In this document: piece after piece, positions 45,864-53,610 of the stretch
Layout of the letters: every line of letters starts with the position of its first letter
Position numbering within the stretch: position 1 is the first letter of the stretch
From: Streptomyces cellostaticus
GTDB taxonomy: Bacteria; Actinomycetota; Actinomycetes; Streptomycetales; Streptomycetaceae
DNA length: 64,000 nucleotides
Direction of reading: 5' to 3'
Assembly (NCBI RefSeq): GCF_001513965.1
Contig: NZ_KQ948016.1
Span: 738,439 to 802,438, forward strand
Made by a program: the position numbers and the translations under genes
Notes under the pieces: generated by a model
What the model was told of the DNA's origin: nothing
Databases searched by the model: none
Seen by the model: the letters and a program-made list of their open reading frames with translations, nothing else

Positions 45864-46364
45864 TCAGACTGATTGCGGGTCAACCATAGGCACACCGGTC
45901 ACCATTGTGAGTGAAAAACACTCACCGTGATCGACTGCGGGACGTCGGCGACAGCCGAGCCGAGACGGCGGCAGGTCGACCTCGGCCCGCACGGTCTTGC
46001 CCGGCGGGTCGCGGTCGACCACCTCCCAGCGGTCGGCCAGAGCACCGACGAGCAGGAGCCCGCGCCCAGCGGCAGCGAGGGGTGCGGGCTCGCGTACATC
46101 CTCCGGGCCGGGCGGGCGTTCCTCCCGGGTGTCGGTCACCTCGATCCGCACGCTTCCGGCGAGCAGCGCAAGCCGCAACTCGAAGTCCCGGCCGGGCACG
46201 CGTCCATGGGTTACGGCATTGGCGGCCAGCTCGGCGACGATCACGGCTACGGCGTCGGCGGTGTCGGTGCCGTGGGGGATGCCCCAGGCGTCGAGCTGGG
46301 CGAGAGCGAGGTGCCTTGCCAGGCGGGCGCCGCGGGGGGTTGAGCTGAGGCGTTGGGTGAGCAT
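45864..46364 (-). CDS. ATP-binding protein (anti-sigma-factor-like histidine kinase fold)
   Basis: 166 residues from ATG 46364. GHKL-type ATPase: N-box [17 protein letters not shown]1 box [13 protein letters not shown] and G2 box [18 protein letters not shown], the plan of SpoIIAB/RsbW-like proteins, which are very numerous in Streptomyces. The C-terminus beyond ~130 ([19 protein letters not shown]...) is atypical and contains the hairpin GTGAGTG-AAAAA-CACTCAC on the opposite strand, so the natural end may have been altered. Divergent to the broken HTH/DUF397 pair, a common arrangement in Streptomyces. Confidence 0.85.
   Translation of the reverse strand: MLTQRLSSTPRGARLARHLALAQLDAWGIPHGTDTADAVAVIVAELAANAVTHGRVPGRDFELRLALLAGSVRIEVTDTREERPPGPEDVREPAPLAAAGRGLLLVGALADRWEVVDRDPPGKTVRAEVDLPPSRLGCRRRPAVDHGECFSLTMVTGVPMVDPQSV
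45907..45925. repeat. AT-rich perfect hairpin in the ATPase gene 3' end
   Basis: GTGAGTG, AAAAA, CACTCAC: a perfect 7-bp stem with a five-A loop in an otherwise GC-rich region, near the 3' end of the ATP-binding protein gene. It could be an operator or a terminator. Confidence 0.5.
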
Positions 46365-46433
46365 GGGCCCAATGTGGGGGGTGTGAGGGGGGCTTCACCA
46401 GGCGTGCGGCGCGTACGGTGCGGGAGCGTACAC

Positions 46434-46471
46434 GGTTACGGACTGGACAGTACTCGTGACTGACCGTAACC
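46434..46471 (+). promoter_or_regulatory. Inverted repeat GGTTACGG/CCGTAACC abutting the HTH start
   Basis: Perfect 8-base arms (46434-46441 and 46464-46471) separated by 22 bases; the second arm touches the ATG at 46472. A repressor or activator bound there would cover the promoter; the two arms are two helical turns apart. The HTH gene next to it is broken, so its own product is an unlikely ligand unless a paralogue binds. Confidence 0.5.
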
Positions 46472-47000
46472 ATGAGCTGCATGGGTACGGGAAACGGTGG
46501 TGAGCCGGAGTCATCGGACAGCATGCGGACGTTCGGGGCGGTGGTGCAAGCGCTGCGCGAGTATCACGGTTTGAGCAGGGAGGAGTTCGGCCGCCGGGTG
46601 GGCTACTCCAAGCACACGGTGGCGTCGGTGGAGCTGGGGCGACGGATGCCGGATGTGGGGTTCGTGGAGGCGGCACCTGTTCCTGCGACGCACCGGCGGC
46701 GTCGAGGTCACGCGGGGCCTCATCGGCCACGTGCTGAAAGTCGCCGAGTTGCGCAATGTGGAGATCCAGGTGATGCCGCTGGTACAGGAACAGCACGCTG
46801 GGCTACAAGGGCCAATTCGCCTGCTGGAAACCACGGCGACCAAGTGGTCTGCTTACAACGAGGGCCAGGAAATGGGTCAGTTGATCTCCGACCCCAAAGT
46901 GGTCAGCGTTCTCCAGGCCAGGCATGCCTGGATGCGCTCACAGGCTCTCACCATGCAGGACTCCGTGAGCCTGTTGCAGCGGATGCGAGAGGACCTATGA
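46472..47000 (+). pseudogene. Broken HTH (XRE)-DUF5753 regulator gene, internal deletion and frame change
   Basis: Bases 46472-46668 read MSCMGTGNGGEPESS... then a good XRE HTH (FGAVVQALREYHGLSREEFGRRVGYSKHTVASVELGRRMPD). After DVGFVE the frame stops making sense, while the next frame takes over at 46674 with HLFLRRTGGVEVTRGLIGHVL and runs through IQVMPLVQEQHAGLQGPI, LETTATKWSAYNEGQEMGQLI to the stop at 47000, the second half of DUF5753. Intact members are near 280 residues, so about 100 residues in the middle are missing at the junction (46660-46674) and the frame is shifted. Probably null; DNA binding by the N-terminal piece cannot be excluded. Confidence 0.8.
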
Positions 47001-47305
47001 GCAGCAACTCGAAACCGGCCTGGTTCAAGAGCAGCTACAGCAGCGCATCCGGAGACGACTGCGTCGAGGTAGCCCTGACCTGGTACAAGTCCACGTACAG
47101 CAGCAGCGGCGACGGCGACTGTGTCGAGGTAGCCCTGGACTGGCACAAGTCGAGCTACAGCAGCGGTGCCGGCGATAACTGCATCGAGGTCGCCCACACC
47201 CCCACCGCCATCCACATCCGCGACTCGAAGGACAAGCACGGCCCCGAACTGGCCCTCTCCCCCGCCACCTGGGCCGACTTCCTCGGCTACGCCGCCCGGC
47301 ACTGA
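46997..47305 (+). CDS. DUF397 protein with triplicated WxKSSYS unit
   Basis: 102 residues from ATG 46997, overlapping the previous stop by ATGA. DUF397 proteins are usually ~65-85 residues and have one WxKSSYSxxxGDNCVEVA block. Here it is present three times in a row, starting at Trp9, Trp29 and Trp49, each unit 20 residues long: WFKSSYSSASGDDCVEVALT, WYKSTYSSSGDGDCVEVALD, WHKSSYSSGAGDNCIEVAHT. The C-terminus (IHIRDSKDKHGPELALSPATWADFL) is regular. DUF397 partners HTH-DUF5753 proteins in Scr1-like toxin-antitoxin-type pairs. With the partner broken, this protein may be non-toxic or inhibited by another protein. Confidence 0.85.
   Translation: MSSNSKPAWFKSSYSSASGDDCVEVALTWYKSTYSSSGDGDCVEVALDWHKSSYSSGAGDNCIEVAHTPTAIHIRDSKDKHGPELALSPATWADFLGYAARH
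47021..47200 (+). repeat. Three in-frame 60-base tandem repeats in DUF397 gene
   Basis: Units 47021-47080, 47081-47140 and 47141-47200 each encode W-x-K-S-[ST]-Y-S-S-x4-D-[DN]-C-[VI]-E-V-A. The bases agree in most positions, especially AAGT(C/G)GAGCTACAGCAGC and the TGYRTCGAGGT stretch, so duplication is recent relative to the family. Confidence 0.85.
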
Positions 47306-47336
47306 GCACGACCGGCCGGGCGACGCAGTCACACCG

Positions 47337-47987
47337 CTACTTGGCCGGGCACTGTTTCCATGCCAGGTGGTACACCGTGCTGATGTCCCCGTCCGTCGAG
47401 TCCATCGTCATGAAGCTGACCTTGCCCGGTGACGAGCTGCCCGCGGCCACCCGTAGCTCGGTGTTGATGTTGAAGTTGCGGAGGACTCCGCAGGGGGACC
47501 AGACCAGCTGGGCCCAGTCGGTGCTGTCGGTGGCCTGCCAGTCGTCGTTGTAGGGGCCGTTGAAGGGGTGGGTTCTCGACGCGGTGTTCGAGGAGCCCTG
47601 GAAGTAGTACGAGGCCTTCTGCGTGCTGGTCGCGCCCGGCTGGAGCGAGAGGAAGCCCCGGTAGTCGGCGCTGGCCACGGCGTAGGTGAAGCCCTGCGGG
47701 ACGTGCACGATCAGGTTGAGCTGGCAGTTCCTGCGGAAGGCCGTGGGGTCGGAGTTGCCGCCGACCTGGGCGAGGTAGTTGCTGTAGGTGACCGTGAAGG
47801 CGGTGTTGTCCGGGGAGACGGCCACGGCGGCCGTGCCCGCGGGACAGCCTGAGCCGTTCACCGTGGCGACGTCGATGACGATCTTGTCCGGGGGCGGGTC
47901 GTCGAAGACGGGGGAGGAGCTCTGGGCGGGTAGCGCGGTGGTGAGCAGAGCGGCTATGGCGCCGCCGAGCAGGAGTCCACCAGCCAT
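47337..47987 (-). CDS. DUF4360 secreted protein
   Basis: 216 residues from ATG 47987. Sec signal (GGLLLGGAIAALLTTALPAQSSS, cleavage near 23) and mature domain with GSGCPAGTAAVAVSPDNTAFTVTYSNYLAQVGG and NCQLNLIVHVPQGFTYAVASADYRGFLSL, the DUF4360 signature. Conserved cysteines (GCPAG, RNCQLN, SPCGVLR, KQCPA) suggest two disulfides. Extracellular; function unknown, widespread in actinobacteria and fungi. It converges on the DUF397 gene. Confidence 0.9.
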   Translation of the reverse strand: MAGGLLLGGAIAALLTTALPAQSSSPVFDDPPPDKIVIDVATVNGSGCPAGTAAVAVSPDNTAFTVTYSNYLAQVGGNSDPTAFRRNCQLNLIVHVPQGFTYAVASADYRGFLSLQPGATSTQKASYYFQGSSNTASRTHPFNGPYNDDWQATDSTDWAQLVWSPCGVLRNFNINTELRVAAGSSSPGKVSFMTMDSTDGDISTVYHLAWKQCPAK

Positions 47988-48166
47988 GGTTTCTCCAGGT
48001 TGTCGAGTGGGGGGTTGGACCTCCGACCCATCCGTTCAACCTTGAAGAATCTGTGCGGAACCTGTGAAGGATGGGGAGGCGATGGGCATCGTAGGAAGCC
48101 CCGCTCCGCCCCGGGAGGGCGAACTCCGGCCATTCACAACGGGCTGTTCACACGTCCCCGAGGGCC

Positions 48167-48625
48167 TCAGGGGTTCTCCCACGCCCCCGGCTCCGCCGCC
48201 AGCTCCCGCACCGGCTCCGGCAGGGCGTCCGCCGCGAGGTCGGCGATGGTGACGCCCTCCAGGATGCGGCGGACGTTGGCGCGCAGGGCGATCCACAACG
48301 GCAGCAGCGGCTGGGCCGTGCCCGTGTAGGACAGCTCCGTCGGGCGTTCCCCCCGTACCGACACGATCGGGCCGTCCACGCCCCGGACGACGTCCGCCAC
48401 CGTGATCGCGGCCGCGGGCCGGGCCAGCCGGTAGCCGCCGCCACCGCCGCGCCGGCTGTCGACGATTCCGGCACGTCGGAGGTCACCCAGGATGCCTTCC
48501 AGGAACTTGTGCGGAATGTCCTGTACGGCGGCGATTTCCTCTGCCTTCACCGGGCCGTCATCCTGCCGCACGGCCAGCTCCAGTACCGCCCGTACCGCGT
48601 AATCCGCCCGTGCCGAGATCCTCAT
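48167..48625 (-). CDS. Rrf2 family transcriptional regulator lacking cysteines
   Basis: 152 residues from ATG 48625. MRISARADYAVRAVLELAVRQDDGPVKAEEIAAVQDIPHKFLEGILGDLRRAGIVDSRRGGGGGYRLARP is a canonical Rrf2 winged helix. IscR, NsrR and RsrR carry three cysteines for an iron-sulfur cluster; this protein has no cysteine at all, so it senses something else or is constitutive. A perfect 12-base palindrome (48645-48656) sits 20 bases upstream. The divergent gene is the GH35 galactosidase. Confidence 0.93.
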   Translation of the reverse strand: MRISARADYAVRAVLELAVRQDDGPVKAEEIAAVQDIPHKFLEGILGDLRRAGIVDSRRGGGGGYRLARPAAAITVADVVRGVDGPIVSVRGERPTELSYTGTAQPLLPLWIALRANVRRILEGVTIADLAADALPEPVRELAAEPGAWENP

Positions 48626-48644
48626 GCGTCCATTGTGGGGCGTA

Positions 48645-48656
48645 TCTCCATGGAGA
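48645..48656. promoter_or_regulatory. Palindrome TCTCCATGGAGA, candidate Rrf2 operator
   Basis: Perfect 12-base palindrome in the 75-base divergent region between the Rrf2 gene and the GH35 gene, just ahead of a GATACG -10-like hexamer for the Rrf2 gene. It is well placed to control both genes. Confidence 0.55.
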
Positions 48657-48700
48657 ATGGCCGGACCGCGCCCCCGTAAGATCGCCCGGGAGGATCCACC

Positions 48701-51670
48701 TTGGCGCTCAGCAGACGTACCTTCAGTGCCCTGGCCGGCTCGGCCGCGCTCGGCTTCGCCCTGGGCGGCAGCGGCGGCCCGGGGGCGCCTTCGGCGTACG
48801 CCGCGCACAGCGTGCCGACCGGCCCGGCACCCGCCCCTCCGCGCGCCGACGGCGAGCGGCACACCATCGGGTACGACCAGTACTCGCTGCTGGTCGACGG
48901 GCGGCGGCTGGTCGTGTGGTCCGGGGAGATGCATCCCTTCCGGCTGCCGAGTCCGTCCCTGTGGCGAGATGTGCTGCAGAAGATGCGGGCGCACGGCTTC
49001 AACGCCGTGAGCATCTACGTGTCGTGGAACTACCACTCCCCCGCGCCCGGCAAGTACGACTTCTCCGGCGTCCGGGACCTGGACCTGTTCCTGCGCATGG
49101 CCGCCGAGACCGGGCTGTACGTCATCCTGCGGCCCGGCCCGTACATCAACGCCGAGATCGACGGCGGCGGCTTCCCGGGCTGGCTGACGGTGACGAAGGG
49201 CACGGCCCGCACCGCCGACCCGACCTACCTGTCGTACGCCGACGAATGGCTGACCCAGGTGAACCGGATCGCCCGGCGGCACCTGTTCACGCAGGGCAAG
49301 GGCACGATCCTGCTCTACCAGATCGAGAACGAGTACGACTCCCACGTCGGGGAGGCGACCGGCCGGGACTACATGTCCCACCTGTACAAGAAGGTCAGGG
49401 AAGACGGGATCGACGTACCCCTCTTCCACAACGACAAGGGCAGGAACGGCCACTGGGTCCCGGGGTCGTTCGACACCGGCGGGGACAAGGACGGCTGGCT
49501 GTACGGGTTCGACGGGTATCCGTCGCCCACGCAGACGCCGCCGGACTGGGGGCACTTCGGGTCCGGCGGGCTCACCGGCGGGGCCACCGCCTCGCCGCAC
49601 ACGCCCGGGTTCGTGCCCGAGTTCGGGGGCGGCTGGTTCGACCCGTGGGGCGGGGCCTGGTTCGACGGCAAGGGGTACGCCGAGTCACGGCGCACCCGGG
49701 ATGCGGCCTACGAGCGCCGCTTCTATCTGACCAACCTCGCCAACGGGCTCACCCTGCACAACGTGTACATGACCTTCGGCGGGACGTCGTGGGGATGGCT
49801 GCCCGCACCGGTGGTCTACACGTCGTACGACTACGGGGCGGCGATCGACGAGGGCCGCAACGTCACCGACAAGATCGCCCCGATGCACCAGCTCGGGCAC
49901 CTGTTCCAGCGCGTGCCCGACTTCGCCCGGCTGGACCGGGCGGCCGAGGTGAAGGCGAAGGGGCTGAAGGTCTACCACCTGGCCAACCCGGACACCGGCA
50001 CCCATGTGTACGTGGCCCGCAACGACGGCGCGGCCCCGGTCACCACCGACCTGCCGACGAACGCCGGGAAGCTGCGGATCACCGTGCCCGCGCACGACGC
50101 CCGCATGCTGACCACCGGACTCCCGCTCGGCAAGCGGACGCTGAAGCACTCCACCGCGCAGCCCATGCTGTGCCTGACGTCCGGGCGCAAGGACATCGCC
50201 GTGTTCACGGGGCGCCTGGGCGACATGGCGGACCTGGTCCTGAAGTGCCAGGAGGAGCCGTCCGTCATGCGCCTCGACCCGGAGGCCGGCTGGGCGTACG
50301 ACAGCAACGAACTGCACGTCAACGCGCCCCTCGGGCAGGGCGGTCTCACCCGCGTACTGGTCGACAAGGGCGACAGCGACACCCCGCTGCTGCTGCTCTT
50401 CGCCGACGACGCCACCGCCGTGCGCATCTTCCCGTACGACACCCCGTCCGGCACCCTGCTCGTGTACGGCCCGGCCCTGCTGCGCCACGCCGAGCTGCGC
50501 GGTTCCGAGGTGCACCTGACAGGTGACGTCACCGAGACGACCAGCCTGGAGGTGTGGGGGCCGCGCGGGATCGCGAGCCTGGTGTGGAACGGCCGGAAGG
50601 TGCCGACCCGGGTCACCATGTCCGGCAGCCTGATGACCACCGGGCTGCTGCCCTCCGTGCCGGAGGTGCGGCTGCCCGAGCTGGGCGGCTGGCGGATGCG
50701 GACGGAGAACCCGGAGGCCGGGCCCAGCTTCGACGACTCGTCCTGGAAGGTCGCCGGCAAGAAGTCGTCGTGCAGCATCACTCCGGTCCCGAAGGACCAG
50801 CCGGTGCTGTTCGCCGACGACTACGGCTTCCACTACGGGGACGTCTGGTACCGGGGCACGTTCACCGGCTCCTTGGGCATCGAGGAGGTCTCGCTCGCCT
50901 ACAGCACCGGCACCCAGGGCCTGTTGATGGCATGGCTGGACGGGGAGCCGCTGGGCACCCACCGGATGCCGGTGCCGGACAAGAACACCACCGTCAGGAA
51001 GGGAACTTGGGACGCCACCGCCGTCTTCCCGGTGGCCGAACGGCTGCGCTCGCCCGGCCGGCACGTGCTGTCGGTCCTGGTCCGGCGCATGCAGCACGAC
51101 CAGGACGGCAAGGCGCTCGACACCCACAAGGCGGCGCGTGGCCTGACCGCCGCCCTCTTCAAGGGGGCGTCCCCGAAGGTGACGTGGCGGATCCAGGGCG
51201 AGGCGGCGCCGGATCCGGTGCGCGGGCCGCAGAACAACGGCGGCCTGTACGGGGAGCGGCGGGGCTGGCATCTGCCCGGCTTCCCCGACCGGGGCTGGGA
51301 GAAGGCGACCTTCCCGCGGGCCGAGCGGCGGCAGGGCGTGACCTGGTACCGGACGACGTTCCGGCTGTCGGTGCCGGCCGACATCGACGCCTCGGTCGGC
51401 CTGACCCTGGAGGACGATCCGTACCGCGCCTACCGGGCGCAGATCTTCCTCAACGGCTGGAACATGGGCCAGTACATCAACAACGTCGGCCCGCAGCACA
51501 CCTTCGTCCTGCCGAACGGCATCCTGCGCACCCGGGGCGCCAACACCCTTGCGCTGGCGGTCCTTTCGGAGTTCACCACGGAGTCCGGGCCGGGGAACGT
51601 GAGCCTGACCCTGCTGGGCCGGGCGACCGGGGGAACACCGGTGGCTCCGGTGCCCTCCCCCGGCCGCTGA
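48701..51670 (+). CDS. Tat-exported beta-galactosidase, GH35
   Basis: 989 residues from TTG 48701, behind GGGAGGATCC. A twin-arginine signal (SRRTFSALAGSAALGFALGG) directs export. GH35 barrel: RLVVWSGEMHPFRLPSPSLWRDVLQKMRAHGFNAVSIYVSWNYHSP, acid/base in YQIENEYDSH and nucleophile in GFVPEFGGGWFDPWGGA. Later beta-sandwich domains (jelly-roll type, e.g. DVWYRGTFTGSL and TWYRTTFRLSV) are typical of family 35. Cleaves terminal beta-galactose from extracellular glycans such as arabinogalactan. The stop lies ten bases from the stop of the convergent GH51 gene. Confidence 0.93.
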   Translation: MALSRRTFSALAGSAALGFALGGSGGPGAPSAYAAHSVPTGPAPAPPRADGERHTIGYDQYSLLVDGRRLVVWSGEMHPFRLPSPSLWRDVLQKMRAHGFNAVSIYVSWNYHSPAPGKYDFSGVRDLDLFLRMAAETGLYVILRPGPYINAEIDGGGFPGWLTVTKGTARTADPTYLSYADEWLTQVNRIARRHLFTQGKGTILLYQIENEYDSHVGEATGRDYMSHLYKKVREDGIDVPLFHNDKGRNGHWVPGSFDTGGDKDGWLYGFDGYPSPTQTPPDWGHFGSGGLTGGATASPHTPGFVPEFGGGWFDPWGGAWFDGKGYAESRRTRDAAYERRFYLTNLANGLTLHNVYMTFGGTSWGWLPAPVVYTSYDYGAAIDEGRNVTDKIAPMHQLGHLFQRVPDFARLDRAAEVKAKGLKVYHLANPDTGTHVYVARNDGAAPVTTDLPTNAGKLRITVPAHDARMLTTGLPLGKRTLKHSTAQPMLCLTSGRKDIAVFTGRLGDMADLVLKCQEEPSVMRLDPEAGWAYDSNELHVNAPLGQGGLTRVLVDKGDSDTPLLLLFADDATAVRIFPYDTPSGTLLVYGPALLRHAELRGSEVHLTGDVTETTSLEVWGPRGIASLVWNGRKVPTRVTMSGSLMTTGLLPSVPEVRLPELGGWRMRTENPEAGPSFDDSSWKVAGKKSSCSITPVPKDQPVLFADDYGFHYGDVWYRGTFTGSLGIEEVSLAYSTGTQGLLMAWLDGEPLGTHRMPVPDKNTTVRKGTWDATAVFPVAERLRSPGRHVLSVLVRRMQHDQDGKALDTHKAARGLTAALFKGASPKVTWRIQGEAAPDPVRGPQNNGGLYGERRGWHLPGFPDRGWEKATFPRAERRQGVTWYRTTFRLSVPADIDASVGLTLEDDPYRAYRAQIFLNGWNMGQYINNVGPQHTFVLPNGILRTRGANTLALAVLSEFTTESGPGNVSLTLLGRATGGTPVAPVPSPGR

Positions 51671-51680
51671 GCCGTCTCTG

Positions 51681-53195
51681 CTACGCCAGCCGGATCACGT
51701 TCCAGGACAGCGGCTCCAGTACGGCGGTGAGGGTGCCGTCCCGCAGGGCGGTGCCCTCGACCGGGTGCGGGGTGACCCGCTCCGGGGCGTCCTGGGTGTT
51801 ACGGGCGTCGGGGTCGGCGTCCGCGAGGGCGCTGTGCTCGGCGACGGCCGTCAGGCCGAGCCCGCTCAGGGCGACTTCGAGCGGGAGCGGTTCGGTGCGG
51901 CTGCGGTTGACGGCGAACACGGTGACCGTGCCGTCGGCCGCCCTGACGGCGGTGGCGTGCAGCAGGTCCGTCTCGCCGTACTTCTTGGTCGCGTACGTCG
52001 GCGAGTCCACGCGGACGTCGAGCACCTCGCCACGGCCGTGCCGGGAGGCCTGCGCGAACGGGAAGAACGTGGTCTGCCGCCAGGCCGGGCCGCCCGGCTC
52101 GGTCATGATCGGGGCGATCACATTGACCAGCTGGGCCAGGCAGGCGACGGTGACCCGGTCGGCGTGCCGGAGCAGTGCGATCAGGAGCGAGCCGAAGACG
52201 ACCGCGTCGGTGACGCTGTAGTTGTCCTCCAGCAGGCGCGGAGCCTCCGGCCAGTCGCTCTGGTCGATGGTCCTGGCGTGCTCCTCCCAACGGGACAGGT
52301 ACCAGACGTTCCACTCGTCGAAGGAGAGGTTGATCTTCTTCCTGGACTTGAGGCGGGCACCGACGTGGTCGGCCGTGGCCACCACGTTCTCGATGAAGGA
52401 CTCCATGTCGACGGCAGAGGCCAGGAAGGAGTCCAGGTCGCCGTCGACGGGCTCGTAGTAGGCGTGCAGCGAGATGTGGTCGACCAGCTCGTAGGCCTCC
52501 TGGAGGACCGTCGCCTCCCACTCGGCGAAGGTGGGCATGGACTGGCTGGAGGAGCCGCAGGCCACCAGTTCCACGGAAGGGTCGATCTGGCGCATCGCCC
52601 GGGCCGTCTCGGCGGCGATACGGCCGTACTCCTCGGCCGTCTTGTGGCCGGTCTGCCAGGGGCCGTCCATCTCGTTGCCCAGGCACCAGAGCTTGATGCC
52701 GAAGGGTTCCTTGTCGCCGTGGGCCGCGCGGAGGTCGGAGAGGGCGGTTCCGGAGGGGTGGTTGGCGTACTCCTGGAGTTCGAGGGCCTCGGCGACACCC
52801 CTTGTGCCGAGGTTGACGGCCATCATGGGTTCGGCCTGGGGGCCGAGCTTCTTCAGGAAGGCGATGTATTCGGAGAGGCCGAAGCGGTTCGACTCCGTCG
52901 AGTGCCAGGCGAGGTCGAGGCGGCGGGGGCGCTCCGCTTGGGGGCCGACCGAGTCCTCCCATTTATAGCCGGAGACGAAGTTGCCGCCCGGGTAGCGGAT
53001 CGTGGTGACGCCGAGTTCGCGGACGAGGTTCAGGACGTCGGTGCGGAGTCCTTCGGAATCAGCCATGGGATGGGTCGGTTCGTAGATGCCCGTGTAGACG
53101 CAGCGGCCGAGGTGTTCGACGAAGGAGCCGAAGAGGCGGGGGTGTACTTGGCCGACGGTGAAAGCGGGGTCGAGGGTGAAGCGGGCGGTACGCAT
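51681..53195 (-). CDS. abfA: Alpha-L-arabinofuranosidase, GH51
   Basis: 504 residues from ATG 53195. Cytoplasmic (no signal). The barrel carries the acid/base Glu in WCLGNEMDGPWQTG and the nucleophile Glu in NLSFDEWNVWY; FGSFVEHLGRCVYTGIYEP and TTIRYPGGNFVSGYKWEDSVGP are the GH51 N-terminal landmarks. Removes arabinofuranose from arabino-oligosaccharides. With the GH35 enzyme it points to use of plant arabinogalactans. An upstream gene on the same strand seems lost (remnant at 53303). Confidence 0.96.
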   Translation of the reverse strand: MRTARFTLDPAFTVGQVHPRLFGSFVEHLGRCVYTGIYEPTHPMADSEGLRTDVLNLVRELGVTTIRYPGGNFVSGYKWEDSVGPQAERPRRLDLAWHSTESNRFGLSEYIAFLKKLGPQAEPMMAVNLGTRGVAEALELQEYANHPSGTALSDLRAAHGDKEPFGIKLWCLGNEMDGPWQTGHKTAEEYGRIAAETARAMRQIDPSVELVACGSSSQSMPTFAEWEATVLQEAYELVDHISLHAYYEPVDGDLDSFLASAVDMESFIENVVATADHVGARLKSRKKINLSFDEWNVWYLSRWEEHARTIDQSDWPEAPRLLEDNYSVTDAVVFGSLLIALLRHADRVTVACLAQLVNVIAPIMTEPGGPAWRQTTFFPFAQASRHGRGEVLDVRVDSPTYATKKYGETDLLHATAVRAADGTVTVFAVNRSRTEPLPLEVALSGLGLTAVAEHSALADADPDARNTQDAPERVTPHPVEGTALRDGTLTAVLEPLSWNVIRLA

Positions 53196-53222
53196 GGTCG
53201 CCTTTCGGGGTGGGGTGCTTGT

Positions 53223-53302
53223 GTCTCGTTGGCGCGTGCGGGTGCGTTGTGGCTGGTCGCGCCCACGCGGCGGAGCCGCATATCGAACACAGCCCCGCGC
53301 CC
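53223..53302 (-). repeat. Gene-end repeat with CGCGCCCCT terminus
   Basis: GC-rich element ending ACAGCCCCGCGCCCCT (53288-53303), identical over 16 bases to the end of the repeat at 28896-28921, and with the inner GCGGGTGCGTTGTGGCTGGTCGCGC segment common at Streptomyces gene ends. It lies directly after a minus-strand stop codon, as do the other copies. Confidence 0.6.
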
Positions 53303-53386
53303 CTAAGAGACCTTGGGCCGGCCGTCTTTCGTCCAGCTGAGCTTGTTCAGCCCCAGCTTTGGGGCGCCGTTGTCAGGCTGTTCCAT
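53303..53386 (-). pseudogene. 27-codon remnant resembling a GH43 C-terminus
   Basis: Minus-strand reading MEQPDNGAPKLGLNKLSWTK then DGRPKVS and stop. The LGxNxLxWxxDGxPxV pattern resembles the extreme C-terminus of family 43 arabinanases/xylosidases. It ends at a gene-end repeat and lies just upstream of abfA in the same direction. A GGGGGGCAGGG stretch precedes its ATG, so a tiny peptide could still be made, but a deletion scar is more likely. Family attribution is a judgement from a short motif. Confidence 0.4.
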
Positions 53387-53400
53387 ACCCTGCCCCCCAC

Positions 53401-53417
53401 CGTTCGAGATATCGAAT
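53401..53417. promoter_or_regulatory. IclR-like operator upstream of GH43 remnant
   Basis: CGTTCGAGATATCGAAT, a TTCGA/TCGAA palindrome that matches GTTCGAGATnTC of the sites at 31507 and 58656 in 11 fixed positions. It sits directly upstream of the remnant gene on the minus strand. Confidence 0.5.
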
Positions 53418-53544
53418 GACGCTCGCAACTTCGAACCGGACCGTAGATTCGAAGCGCTCGCGCGTCAATGGGTCGGGCGAAAGCCTTCGTCCGCCTGTGT
53501 ACGGAAGCGGAAATTCCACGTTGAACAACGCTCGCCGGATCGCA

Positions 53545-53573
53545 TGACGCGAACACACCAGGGCGCGTACCCT
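53545..53573 (+). promoter_or_regulatory. Candidate promoter of immA-like operon
   Basis: TGACGC (53545-53550), a 17-base spacer and TACCCT (53568-53573), with the start codon 38 bases further at 53611 behind GAGAAGGGGG. It fits the Streptomyces vegetative pattern only moderately. Confidence 0.4.
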
Positions 53574-53610
53574 CATTCGAGCCGCACAACTGCGGTGAGA
53601 AGGGGGACCG

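Larger units (their letters stand above)
53196..53610. other. Complex non-coding region between abfA and immA-like gene
   Basis: 415 bases holding, in order: a gene-end repeat (53223-53302); a 27-codon gene remnant (53303-53386, minus); an IclR-like operator (53401-53417) with two more TTCGAA hexamers (53430-53435 and 53448-53453); and a promoter-like pair for the plus-strand operon (53545-53573). It looks like the scar of a lost glycosidase gene. Confidence 0.55.

Noticed and set aside
48167..48625. Rrf2 protein as NsrR or RsrR
   Set aside because: Both need cysteines for their iron-sulfur clusters; this sequence has none.
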